A stretch of DNA of 64,000 nucleotides, taken from contig OY282610.1 in assembly GCA_958298945.1 (NCBI GenBank), positions 22,778,233 to 22,842,232 on the forward strand. Reading direction: 5' to 3'. The translations under genes and the position numbers were made by a program. Source of the stretch: Atherix ibis (Eukaryota; Arthropoda; Insecta; Diptera; Athericidae). Positions 22,606 to 33,945 of the stretch are shown here, piece after piece. The stretch's first letter is position 1, and each line of letters begins with the position of its first letter. The notes under the pieces were generated by a model. That model was given only the letters and a program-made list of their open reading frames with translations. It ran no database searches and was not told where the DNA came from.

Positions 22606-22712
22606 TCATGTCTATGTGTATAAATGCATATATGTGTTATGTAAAAATTGTACAATAACGTAGAAATGAAAAACCTGTCAAATAAAAAAAAATAAAAAGA
22701 ATATCAATCCTT

Positions 22713-25188
22713 AAGCAATAAAATATATTCTGCAGAGTAATTATTATTCACTATTTGGAAATTTCATAAAAAGTTAGATAAAAAAGCAAATAACATTTTG
22801 AAAATTATTCTATTTCAACCAAACAATACGTTAACAAAATGACATTATTATCTGCAATTATGAATGTTTAGCAGTTTGTATTGAGCCAAAGAGTCTTGAC
22901 AGTGTCACTAGGAACCATTGGAAAAGGGAAATTTTACGAAATTCACATATTAAAATCTTCTCAAATCCTCGCAAGTATACCCATTTGACCTAGTCACAGT
23001 GATTATCTTACATGTCAAGGATAAGTTGTGAACATGAGCAATCTTTACCTTCCCTTCTGTAATATTTACAAGTGTGCCGTGTAATCGACTGAGTGATGTA
23101 CGGACTCATAAGTTGTGACCATATGTCAAAAAACCATTAAATTGTTTCTTAACCCTTGCCTTAAGCTCACTAAATCTACCGAGAAAAAATTAAAAAAAGA
23201 AACAAAAATTAAAACGAAAACCTACCCAAAAAAAAAATAGCCCAAGACCACAAACATAAGTAAACTAAAGTAGCGAAATACAGGACATTTAGCAGCTCAT
23301 TTGGAGAGAAAAAAATTCCACTCCTGATTAGATAGGCGAATATGAACAACACTGACTGGCGGATGGGCAAATGTCAAAAACACAATTTAACTAAAGGACA
23401 AGCACAATCCTCCACTAGGACACCACGACGATTAAAGGTAGCAGCCGCAATCTCGTGTTCATAATTAACACAGCCCGAAACATATTTCCCATCTGATGGC
23501 CACAATTACGAGCAATTTTACTCCTATTCACTCATAATATGCAAAGTCAATTCAAAAGTTAATAATTCATTTTCCAAAAAAGCATTCTCCGCACAGCATC
23601 CGGGACGCAAGCCGAGTACATTTTTCATATGCTAACGCCTATTTTAACCAACAACGTTTCTGCTCTCATATTCAGCTTCCATCTTTAAAGGTACACGAAA
23701 CGTTCTGACTGAAAGCCTAACCATTGCTTTTTCGGTCTGTTTAGGTAGCTGCATCCTATTCTCGTTCTTCGGATTGCATATCCCAACTCTTTAGCGATTC
23801 AGTATTTAACCTTTGGTAGCCATCTTCATTCGGACGTGTTGGCTACATTGCCAACTGATGGGGAACAGGTGAATATTCGCTCAAACCCTATCAACGATTC
23901 TTTACGGTATTTTGTTGTTGTTTTTTTTATACATATTCACCATTTCTCCACTTACAGGTGTATCACAAATTCAGTGGCGGTTCTATTTGAGCATAGTCCA
24001 GTCAACTCGGACAAGTTGAAATAAATATCTTTGCGGTGGGGACACCATACATTCTACGGCATTAATGGTCCATTACTTGGCTAGCAATATTAAATGTATG
24101 GCATTTCCATTTAAGCACATACACATATGTATAATATATGCTTTCGTTTACACTGTACATACCCCAAAGTGTGTCATTTAGCATATTTTACTAAAACTGG
24201 ACATATCGTGGACAATGAGCACACCTTGCGCTTCGCTGGGACATCGTTCAGGGCTCTCAAGACATCCAATGGACCCGTTTATGTGATTCGAGTACGTGGC
24301 AGCCAAACTACGTTCATAATGAGTGTGTCTCATATATTGTCATAAAATCAGGATGAATGAAATAATGGGGATGGAGGCAGAAATTATGAAAATGCCAGAA
24401 TTTGCAACAACTCAGTTGATGATAGATGAACTGATGCCATGGAAAGGTATGCAAACCTACTCAATTTTCAACACCAAATACCAATTCTAATTCACTGCCA
24501 GCCATTAGAACAAAGGATTATTCATCAAGTCTAATCACAGAATCATAAAGTCGCCCTGGGGATTTTCCCTATTTTCGTTTGCCAGCTCCATAATTCGGTC
24601 AAAAGATAAAAATTACGCTATTTTCAGTTGAAATGAGGTTAAACTGATGTATTGTGGTTCGGTGGAAAAAGCTAACGTTACGGAAAATTGTTACACTCGC
24701 AAGATTGTATATGAATTGAGTTTTTTTTTGTCATTTTCTTTTTTTTTGATAATATTTTCAGAACTAAACCGGAAATATGGGAACGTGTACGGCTGCAATT
24801 TATTGAATGCGAAATACTGGAAATTGTGTGTGCTTTATATAAAAATGTCGTCAAGAGAGTTAAAGAAAAAAAAATTTCCTTTTTTTTTTGTGTTTTTCCA
24901 TGGCAACTTGGGTAGCTTATACTCATATGTTTCCGGTTTCCTTTCTTGTTTTTTATTGGTGCAGGACGACGATGGAGGAATATAACATATTCTTATATTT
25001 ATATATTTTTTTTAATTGAATAGAAAAATTATATTATTATTTATTGTAGTTAAAATGTTGAAAAAGAAAATTTTGAATTGCTAATTTAAAAAATTATCAC
25101 TTTCAAAAATGTTTCAAAAGGTATTCTTTGAACCTTCTTAAATGATAGCACTGTCATTTTTATAAAATTGTTTTTTTTTTGCTATAAA
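22713..25188. other. Non-coding or weakly coding stretch
   Basis: No transposon landmarks. Two short segments look exon-like. One is 24351-24446, an ATG frame MNEIMGMEAEIMKMPEF... ending at a strong GTATGC donor. The other starts after tttttttgataatattttcag at 24762 and reads TKPEIWERVRLQFIECEILE in one frame. Their phases do not join, so I do not call a gene. The rest shows nothing recognisable. Confidence 0.35.
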
Positions 25189-25190
25189 TA

Positions 25191-26375
25191 CGAGGTCTGT
25201 TCAAAAGAATTTCCGCGGGTTATGTATATTCGATTTTCGATTTTTTTTGTGGCGTTATGTTGGTACTCATATCTCTCACTTATGCCGACAAGTTTGGCCA
25301 TTTTGAATGTTCAGTTAATTTTTGACAGCTTCTTTGCTTGCACGTGTTTTGGCTCGTCTTTGATTTTTGCCCATTCCAAAAAATGGATCAAAGAATCTGT
25401 ATCAAATTTTGTGTGAAAAAACAAAATTAATTGTGCGGACATATTCCGAATGTGGCATATGATAAAACTCCCTTGGAACAAAGCAACGTTTATCGGTGGT
25501 ACAAAATGTTCTCAGTGGGTCGAGAAGATGTGAACGACGAAAAGCGTGGCGGACGCCCGAGCACCTCAACAACACACGAAAACATTGATGAAGTGAAGGA
25601 AATAGTATTGGCTAATCGTCGAATCACCATTAGAGACGTTTCTGAGGACTTAATCATATCGATTGGCTCGTGCAATTCGATTTTTACCAATGATTTGGTC
25701 GTGAAACGGGTCGCCTCGAAATTCGTACTAAAATTGCTCAATTTCGACCAAAAACAGCATCGCATTAACATTGCTAAGGAGCTGTTAGCGATGACCCAAA
25801 TTTGCTCTAGAGGGTCGTAACTGGTGACGAATCATGGTTTCATGGTTATGGCGTAGAAACCAAAGGTCAATCATCCCAATTGAAACTGCCGCACGAGCCA
25901 AGACCGAAAAAAGCGCGCCAAGTTCGGTCGAATGTGAAGGTTTTGCTTACAGTTTCCTTCGATTTCAGGTTCATGGTGCATCATGAGTTCTTGCCACAGG
26001 ATATAACGGTCAATAAGGAATATTACCTGCAAGTTATGTGCAAGTTGCGTGAAGCAATCCGCCAGAAACGCCCGGATTTGTGGAAGAACAAAAATTTGCT
26101 TTTGCGTGATTTTTTCTTGTTCCCGAAATTGAATAGCCCCATGAAAGGACGACGCTACACTACGATTGAGGAGATAAAGACGGCATAGAAGGAGGAGCTG
26201 AATAAGATCATAAAAAAATGATTTTTTGAAGTGCTTCGAGGATTGGAAAAAACATTGCCACAAGTGTATAATATCTGGTGGGGATTACTTTGAAGGGGAC
26301 AAAATAGATATTCATGATTAAATAAATAATTTTTGAAAAAACATAAAAATCCCGATACTTTTTGAACAGACCTCG
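25191..26375 (+). mobile_element. Mariner with catalytic deletion (aggtctgttcaaaaag family)
   Basis: The element is bounded by TA duplications (25189-25190, 26376-26377) and inverted repeats starting cgaggtctgttcaaaaag and ending in ctttttgaacagacctcg. Translation starts at ATG 25384 (MDQRIC). It then needs several frame changes through WYKMFSVGREDVNDEKRGGR, ITIRDVSEDLIISIGS and VVTGDESWFHGYGVETKGQS, the last holding the first Asp. After QKRPDLWKNKNLL the frame jumps to RDFFLFPKLNSPMKGRRYTT. The ~35 residues that would hold the second and third catalytic Asp are deleted. It is the better preserved sister of the rearranged copy at 15145-16012. Confidence 0.9.
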
Positions 26376-26377
26376 TA

Positions 26378-26549
26378 CCATTTAATTATGAAAACCTGAA
26401 CAATTCAACAATGCGTCTGTATAGTGAAAATGTTTTATAAAAATTTATGGCTCTGTTCGCGAAATTTGTACTCAATTCCGTGTCGTTCAGAAAAATTGAG
26501 CTTTTCTGCAAATTCAACTTGGGGAATATTGCAAAAATTCTTGTAAACT
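26378..26549. other. Short spacer, nothing recognised
   Basis: Between the mariner and the start of recognisable LINE sequence. It may be the 5' part of the LINE. Confidence 0.3.
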
Positions 26550-28080
26550 AAATTCAATGAACTAAAGCCACATGACTTTGCAAAGCGTCGAGCTTTTCTA
26601 ACAAGGTCCTTGAGCAGTTGGAAAAAGATCCTAAATTTAATGAGAAAATCATCTTAAAGGAAAAAATGTACTTTTGCTCCACATGATGATATAGAAGACA
26701 AATCGCATACTAACAAAATTATCGAAGAACTAATCTTTCCAGTTCCTAGGAGTCTTCATGCCAAAAATTTTAAGCCCTCGGAAATTAAAACTGCTATTCT
26801 GCGCCTTCTTAATAAAAAAGCTCCAGGTTATGATATTATAGCAGCTTCTATCCTGAAGCAAATTTTCCGAGAAGCTTTAGTTTTAATTACATACATTTTT
26901 AATAATATTCTGCGCACAACCTATTTTTCTTTACTCTGGACATTTCCTGTCATTAAAATAATTTCTAAACCAAATAAATCCATTAATTATCCTTTCTCCT
27001 ATAAACCTATCAGCTTCTTACCAATTCTTGGTAAGATATTCGAAAAACTCCTATTAAAACGACTCTACCCAGTTGGCGTCAGATCTGAACACTCCAAAAT
27101 CCAGCGATACCATCGCTCACATTGCATCCTCTCTTGAGAGGAAAGAATATTGCCCAGGAGTATTTTTAGATATCACCCAAGCGTTTGATCGTGTATGGCA
27201 TCCTGGACTGCTCTGGAAACATTTTCAAGTTGCAATTAACTCAGACTCTTCGGAAAATATATTCTAGCCGAAGTCCCACAAGGTAGTATCGTTGGTCCCA
27301 TTTTCTATAATATTTATACCCATGACATCCCAGCTGATCCTAATACTATCATTATACTTGTGCAGACGATACTGCCATACTTGCTACACATTCAAATCCA
27401 GACATAGCTTCCAATAATTTACAATCCCATATCCACAATCTTCAATCCTGGTTTAAGAGATGGAGATTGAGGCTCACATTACTTTCACATTTTGTCAAGG
27501 AAAACTTACCCCTTTATGGTATACCTTAATAGAAACATGATTCCACAATATGATAAAGTACATTATTTGGGACTTATTACCTGGACAAGAGATTAACATG
27601 GAACCTATATACTAGAGTAAAAAAACTTGAAGCCACTAGACCTAACCTAAGAATTCTCAGACTACTGGACCTATTTGGACATACACGTATGGAATTGAAC
27701 TTTGGGGTTCATCGAAATGTTCCAATCCCAATCGCGTCAAGGCCTTACAATCCAAGATTCTCCATAAAATTATTGATGTCCCCTTTTTTTGTTCAGGACC
27801 TCTGTATTTCCGGCTACCAAAAATTTTACTCACGTCAGTTTATCCTATTATCATAATCCACTTGTGAGAGAATTATCTTGTACTCCCCTCCCCGGAAACA
27901 CTCATCGGACACTTAAGAGACAATGGCCTAGAGATTTTCTAAAGGAATCTAACTTCCGTTAATTGGACTGTACTGCCACTTCATGATGTACAAAATTGTA
28001 AATTAAAATGTTATGTAAATCTGCTTGTTACAACACTAATTGTAGTTGCAAATATAAAAAATAGAAAAATAAAAAAAATT
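26550..28080 (+). mobile_element. Jockey-type LINE, decayed ORF2 fragment
   Basis: Ordered reverse transcriptase landmarks on +: LNKKAPGYDIIAASILKQI (about 26811), FSYKPISFLPILGKIFEKLL (about 26996), GVFLDITQAFDRVWHPGLLW (27149-27210, with the first catalytic Asp), VPQGSIVGPIFYNIYTHDIP (about 27273). A CADDTAIL box (about 27362) stands where YADD is usual, followed by QSWFKRWR. The C-terminal region TLKRQWPRDFL (about 27910) and an A-rich tail near 28050-28090 follow. Many frameshifts and a deletion between the RLYP and FLDI segments disable it. It belongs to the same group as the copy at 44573-46593. No target duplication was identified. Confidence 0.85.
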
Positions 28081-28109
28081 TAAAAAAACGAGGAAGTACA
28101 TTTTTCGAC

Positions 28110-28530
28110 AACTGTCGGATCTATCAAAATTTACTGTCTGGTGTGGATTTTGGTCGGATCATACTGCTTTCCAAATGAGGCTGGCGCGATGGAAATCGAT
28201 TACGATCGCTCGATACCTCTCAATGGCCGAAAGGTATCGAGCGATGATAATGGATTTCTTTTAAGCATCAATTAGCCGATATGAGCTTCCAATAGAATGG
28301 TGCGACTTACTGAACAGCAGTTGAAACAAGGGACTTTATTTCCACGTTGGCTTATTTGGAGACATGCTCATATCAGTTAGTCGCCAACATCGATCGTACG
28401 ATTTAAAGCTCTTTGGACTTTTTTCTATGAGGCTATGGTAAATCAATCGCCCATGCTAATAAACTGACAATACTTTTCAAAATGAAGAGCACCATCATTC
28501 AAGCCATCGATTTTTGTAGAAGATTCATCC
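28110..28530 (+). pseudogene. Tc/mariner-like transposase remnant (WPPRSCDL-type family)
   Basis: The plus strand reads FTVWCGFWSD near 28128, then ERYRAMIMDFF near 28223, FQ*NGATY near 28285 and SLDFFL*GYGKS near 28410. In related copies these segments read VWCGIW..IIGPYFFE, QQDGAT and LDFFLWGYVK. The second catalytic Asp is replaced by Asn and the third region is broken by stops. It directly follows the A-tail of the LINE. Three other fragments of this group lie at 29975-30420, 33640-33945 and 54545-54770. Confidence 0.6.
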
Positions 28531-29974
28531 AAAATCTGACCCCTAGGATTATCTTCTACCTAATTGGTAACATTTGAATCGCGTTCCTATTGAAAAGCTT
28601 TTATGATAATTTAGAACCGAAGAGACAAAAGTTTCCTTGAAAGTATCTTCGAAAAACTGTAATTGTTCTGCAAATTTATATATAAGATAACCAGCAGAGT
28701 AGACTCTAACCAATCTCGATAATTTTTCTCGAAAATCCTGACCAATAAATTAATAGCTGAGTTGTATGATACAAAACTTAATTCCTGCCAGTCCTTAGAT
28801 ATTTTTTTATATGTTTAAGAGGATAATACTCCGGAGAATCTTTAAATACTATAAAAGAGGGATTTTTATTGCTTTAAATCAAAGGAATCTTTCCTATAAG
28901 AGTGCAATCACAGAAAGCTGGTACGACCGCTTGGTTGTGATTAAAATCATGCTCAATAAAGGGCGGGTAGGATTGTACACTTAATTCGTATACATAAGGA
29001 AGATCTTGTTCAGAATGGCTATATTTATGGTCCCGAAAATTAAAAAAAAAAAACAACCTTCCTATCGACGGATAGACAATGTTTGCTAGGAAGCTAAGGA
29101 AAGGCTATGATTGTCAAACTGTAAGATTACAAAAACCGGCATAGACCGAATTTTTGAATAACTTTATTAATTAATGTTAATTATTATTTGAAAAATCAAA
29201 AACTAAAAATTATTTATTATTTTTGATAAGAGAATTTGGTATTGTATATAATTAGAATCTTATTAAAAATGTCGAACAGAAATAATATTTTACTCGTCAT
29301 ATAATAATAATAATTTAGAAAAGTTAAGTACAAATCCAATTAAAAAAAAAAACCAAAAAATAGAAATAATAATGTTCAACTGAAAATGGAAAATATATAC
29401 TGAAAAGTAATAATAACTCATCATCCCCATGGAGTTGAAAGCATTCATTTCATTTGAATTAATTTCATAATTAAATCGAAAGTTATGGTAATGTACAGTT
29501 CTCTAATGCTAGTGCTGCTAATACTGACAACTACTATTTACTTTAAAATGCTTTCGAGATAATTAATTAACATAAAAACCTTTCAGACAAATTTGATTTT
29601 TTGCCATATTCTATTTTTAGTATAAAACTGTAACTCTGAACGTTGGGCGAGGCTGGTCTTTAGTCTCGACGATTATTATGCACTATTCGAATAATTGCGC
29701 TTAAGCTTTTTTTTCGCTTAAATTTTATCTTAATTTCCATTTGAAAAAGAGTGGATAATTGAGGTTTTTAGCTGGCAGAAATATTCTCTTGTAGTTCAAT
29801 TAAAATGTCTATACTTTTATAGATCGAAGAGAAAATATTCAATTATGGCATTTCGTTATAAAAATTTGCCTTTAAAAATAAGACTTCCTGTATCGTCGTT
29901 AGCTATTCAATTTAAAAATCCTGCTGAAAAGCAACAATTATAATTAATTTTTTTTCTCGTATGCTCCTTAAACC
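28531..29974. other. AT-rich stretch, nothing recognised
   Basis: No plausible frame beyond short random ones and no terminal repeats. Several A runs. Confidence 0.4.
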
Positions 29975-30420
29975 CCTGACGAGTTCAAATCAGAGGATCT
30001 TGGGGGCCGGTCGATATCATCACTTTTTCACATTATATCATATATAGTACGAGCTACACGTATGTTTGATGTGGCAACATCTTGTTGGAACCACGTCTTC
30101 TGTAGGGCTAATTGATCCAATTCGGGCAGAAGAAAGTTGTTCCGATAGCGATCACCAGTAACTGTTACAATATTGACTATAGGATCCTCAAAGAAATTTG
30201 GTCCAATGATGCAGCCGGCTCAAATACCGGACCCTACAGTTACTCTGAGAGGATGTAGTGGTCTTTAATGTATCAGTTCAGGGTTTTCAGTGCCTCAATA
30301 GCGGCTATTCTGTTTATTAACAGAACCAGCAAAGTCAAAGTATGTTTCAGCGCTCATAATAATTTTTTACCAACAATGTTAATTGTCTGAAAATTTGCCA
30401 ACGGTGGTAACCAATTCGAA
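29975..30420 (-). pseudogene. Tc/mariner-like transposase remnant
   Basis: The minus strand reads CIIGPNFFEDPIVNIVTVTG, then DRYRNNFLLPELDQLALQKT, WFQQDVATSNI and, near the low-coordinate end, PPRSSDLNS. This corresponds to the second Asp region (QQDGAT, here QQDVAT) and the damaged WPPRSCDL region of the family. Upstream residues are frameshifted. It lies just outside the left arm of the foldback candidate, in the opposite orientation to the similar fragment at 33640-33945 inside it. Confidence 0.65.
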
Positions 30421-30844
30421 CGCAGCTAGTTAAATATCTAAGATCATCGATAACTATCGTAAATTTTAAAACTTAGAATAATTTTTAATTACATTATTTC
30501 TAGATTAAAAAAAAAAACAATCTCAGAATTTTATAATAACATTTAGAAAGGTTCAAAAATTATTTAAAAAAAATTTATTTACACTAATCTGAGAATTTTA
30601 TAGAATTTTAAAAAAAATATTTTTTCTCTTATTGTGAATTAATTATTTTTCGAAATGATTAAAAACATTTTCGACAATCTTCAAAATTTTGAAAAGTTTC
30701 AGGAGTCAGATTATGCAATATTAAAATTTGTTTACCTGTTAATAAGGCCACTGTGACGCGAGCCAGATGCCATTTTATTACACCAAGCCTATCAGGCTAT
30801 TCGGCGGCTTCATATTCCATGTGGATTGGTAATGAAAGCTTCCC

Positions 30845-31830
30845 TATTAAAAATGATTACTGGAAAAAGTTCACTGAAAAATAGTTACTGGAAAATTGTT
30901 ACTGGAAAATATTTGTAGGAAAATGTTAACAGGAAAATGTTTACTGAAAATTCTTTACTAGGACATGTTTACTGAAAATGTTCACTAAAAATTCTTTACT
31001 GGAACTTGTTAACTGATAAATGCTTACTGAAAAATGATTCCTGAAAAATATTTACTGAAAAATGTTTAATGAAAAATGTTTAATGAAAATTCTTTACTGG
31101 AACATGTTTACTAAAAAATGTTTACTGCAAATTCTTTACTGGAACATGTTTAGGGAAAAATGTTTACTGAAAAATGTTTAATGAAAAATGTTTACTGCAA
31201 ATTCTTTACTGGAACATGTTTAGGGAAAAATGGTTACTGAAAATGCTTTACTGGAACATGTTTACTAAAAAATGTTTACTGCAAATTCTTTACTGGAACA
31301 TGTTTACTGAAAATTCTTTAATGGAAAATTCTTTAGTGAAACATGTTTACTGAAAAATGTTTACTCAAAAATATATACTGAACATTTTTTACTGCCACAT
31401 GTTTACCGAAAATTCTTTACTGAAAATTCTTTACTGGAACATGTTTACTGAAAAATGTTTACTGAAAATTCTTTATTGGAACATGTTTACTCAAAAATGT
31501 TTACTGAAAATTCTTTACTGGAACATGTTTACTGAAAAATATTTACTGCAAATTCTTTACTGGAACATGTTTACTGAAAATTCTTTACTGGAACATGTTT
31601 ACTGAAAAATGTTTAATGAAAAATGTTTAATGAAAAATGTTTACTGAAAATTCTTTACTGGAACATGTTTAGGGGAAAATGTTTACTGCAAATTCTTTAC
31701 TGGAACATGTTTAGGGAAAAATGTTTACTGAAAATTTTTACTGGAACATGTTTACTGAAAATTCTTTACTAGAAAATTCTTTAGTGAAACATGTTTACTG
31801 AAAAATGTTTGCTATAAATTATTTACTGGA
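30845..31830 (+). repeat. Left-arm array of tttactgaaaaatg / tttactggaacatg subrepeats
   Basis: Roughly 14-bp units alternate, often in the higher order aaaaatgtttactgaaaatt followed by ctttactggaacatgtttac. Units differ by 1-3 bases. A repetitive 82-codon open frame here (residues LLKILYWNMFTEK repeated) is a translation of the array and not a gene. Confidence 0.9.
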
Positions 31831-32395
31831 ACCCGCGGGTCATAGATTGCCGACCCCAGATATATCGTATATTTTGACACAGCTTATGATTAAATTTTGT
31901 CCCTATACTCTTTAAATCTATGTTATTAATTAATTTATTTATTTATTTATATAATTGTTTTCGTATCCTCCTCAAAAGATTTCCTAAATTTACAATAATT
32001 CTCAATTTTTCTCAATTTGATTTTAAAATGTTCATAGTCGCATCCTTTTGTCGATTTAAAAGAAACGCATTAAAAAACCTCATACTTGTATGTATATAAA
32101 TAGAATGTAATTAAAAACTAATAAATTTATCAATATCATATTGGATTATTGCAGCACGAGGCCAGCCATCATATCAGATCATATCAATATCCGAATTGAT
32201 TTATTGGTAAAACGGTGTGCAGAGCGCATCACGTATTCGAAAAAGGAGCTCTTGCGCCAATTGGGTACGAGTAATTTGTAATATTCTTTTTGTTATTTAT
32301 TTATATGAATGAAATATGCTTTTTTTTTATATATTACGAGCGTTTATCTTTTTTCAATCCATCACAGTAAATATTAACATGTTATCTGGTTAACT

Positions 32396-32782
32396 TTAAT
32401 AAACATTATTACCTGATTGATCGAATGTCCACATCATCACTTTCGGTAGCGTGCATTTCGATGAAAATACCAAACAATTACTATGCGAAGACTGGGTGCA
32501 TGCGGCCACCGACCGCCAAAATATCTGATTCCGTGGATTCGAGTCCATCACCACATTGCATGCGAATGATTCCCGGGACTGGATATTCGTTGCTGGATTA
32601 TGACCATTAATGTTGGTTTTCGTCAAGTGTCCGATTGTGGTGAAATTGGATTTTTCTGGCTTTTGGTACTGTTGCAAATTAAGTACACCAAATATCCATA
32701 TTGGATAGAGACTTGTCCTAGCGCACATGGATATCCTTTTGATGTGACAGCTTTCAGAATAGCCAGACGTGATGGTATTTAA
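32396..32782. other. Unrecognised, less AT-rich segment inside the foldback interior
   Basis: Composition resembles coding DNA. A 110-codon minus frame is open across 32396-32728. On + one frame reads VHIITFGSVHFDENTKQLLC then EDWVHAATDRQNI before a stop. Neither matches a family I know. It could be the remains of an internal gene of the element. Upstream at 32160-32270 a short plus frame (LLVKRCAERITYSKKELLRQ) followed by GGTACGAGT might be an exon end. Confidence 0.3.
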
Positions 32783-33639
32783 TGAGATTTCTCCTTTCCA
32801 TAATTTATCGTCGCTGTGATATTTTATTTATCGATCTTTTTATGTCTGCTTTTATATGCGCTTCATAATGTAATATATGAGAATAAATTTATTTGACTAA
32901 AACGAAATGATGATGAAATTAATAAAAACTTATATAAAAATAATTGGTTTTTTTTTATTGTTGGAAAAAGATTATTTTTCTTTATGGCTAATACGGCTTA
33001 CTTACCTAAACAACTTAGTTTCGTAATTACCCATTTACGGCAGTGAGTAGATAATCGCCTAAGGTGAAAGTAAATTCATTTGCAATATAATAATTATCAT
33101 GTAAATATTTTAAAAAAAAATCTATTAAAGAACTCTGCACGTACTTTTCTAGCCAATAGCTGTATTTATCAGCTGATTATCCAAAGGGTTTTAAAAACTC
33201 TAATTAGGGTTGTAGTCAGCATCAACTTTGCATAATTTCTTTGACTACAGCGACGACATTGACTTTGTTTCGAATTTTTATCGACTGCAGCTTCAATTTG
33301 GACCTTAGTTTCGAATGTGACTTCTTAAAATTTGTTGGGGACTATCATTTTGACCTCAACGTTGCACATCTTTGTACAGGATGCTTTTTTTATGTTCCAG
33401 GTTGAGTTTGTTTGGCAGCCATTTTGATTTAACTATTGGCATTTAACTGTTGTAGAGAGTGTTCGATAACAATTTATTATAGAGTATTTATCACTGCAAC
33501 AAAATGTTAAATTTGTTAGAACATTTTATTTAAATAATTGTGCAATTGTGAATACGTGGACAAAATTACTTGACTTTTCGGTTTAATCATTGGCCGATTA
33601 AGTCAACTATTCAGCGTGTAATGAATAATAATTATATGC

Positions 33640-33945
33640 TGAAAATCTGCATACACTGGGAGATAAAGAAAAGACTGGGGGACAATTATATCAATGTACT
33701 TCTGAAAAGATTGATGCAGTAGCGAAAAGTATTGTTGAATGCCCAGGTATGTCTCATCGACTCCGTGCCCAAAAATTGGGTCTTACACACAGCTGCAGGT
33801 AAATGACCATGAACGGTGGCGAAACTGGATTGTTCGAGTCTTACAGCTGAGAATAGACAACCATCTGTCTATGGTGCAGTATTTGGTCCGGCCGCATCAT
33901 TGGGCCATATTTCTTTGAGGATGCTGGAGGCAATGATGAAAATTT
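33640..33945 (+). pseudogene. Tc/mariner-like transposase remnant in the foldback interior
   Basis: The plus strand reads EKIDAVAKSIVECPGMSHRL then RAQKLGLTHS (an HTH-like region), a gap with frameshifts, and WCSIWSGRIIGPYFFEDAGG near 33865-33925. Sequence then passes directly into the right-arm subrepeats. It belongs to the same family as the pieces at 28110, 29975 and 54545. It is truncated exactly where the array starts. Confidence 0.6.

Larger units (their letters stand above)
20400..22699 (+). mobile_element. tRNA-headed RTE-type retroposon, interrupted by an R1 LINE
   Basis: The unit starts directly after a 13-bp target-site duplication with a tRNA-like Pol III head (20425-20497). A GC-rich body with a TA microsatellite (about 20540-20565) follows, then about 150 codons of the C-terminal region of an RTE-like reverse transcriptase in sense orientation. 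Landmarks are VKPVLLFGCETWKVTKSTTR near 20728 and IKRRKWCWIEHTLRKP near 20874. Next are ALDWNPQGNRSRGRPRTTW near 20945 and LAQDRSRWREI near 21063. The 3' part resumes at 22606 and ends in an A-rich tail before the second duplication. Removing the R1 insertion leaves roughly 0.83 kb. A tRNA-headed unit with LINE-derived body and A-tail is the layout of a SINE, but with an unusually long coding-derived segment. No functional RT is encoded. Confidence 0.75.

Noticed and set aside
24351..24907. Two-exon gene starting MNEIMGMEAEIMKM
   Set aside because: The donor is good and the next acceptor is good, but the phases do not join the most protein-like frame of the second segment.
31357..31605. 82-codon open frame with repeated LLKILYWNMFTEK
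   Set aside because: It is a translation of the 14-bp subrepeat array in the left foldback arm; similar frames occur in the right arm (34424-34672, 35219-35437).
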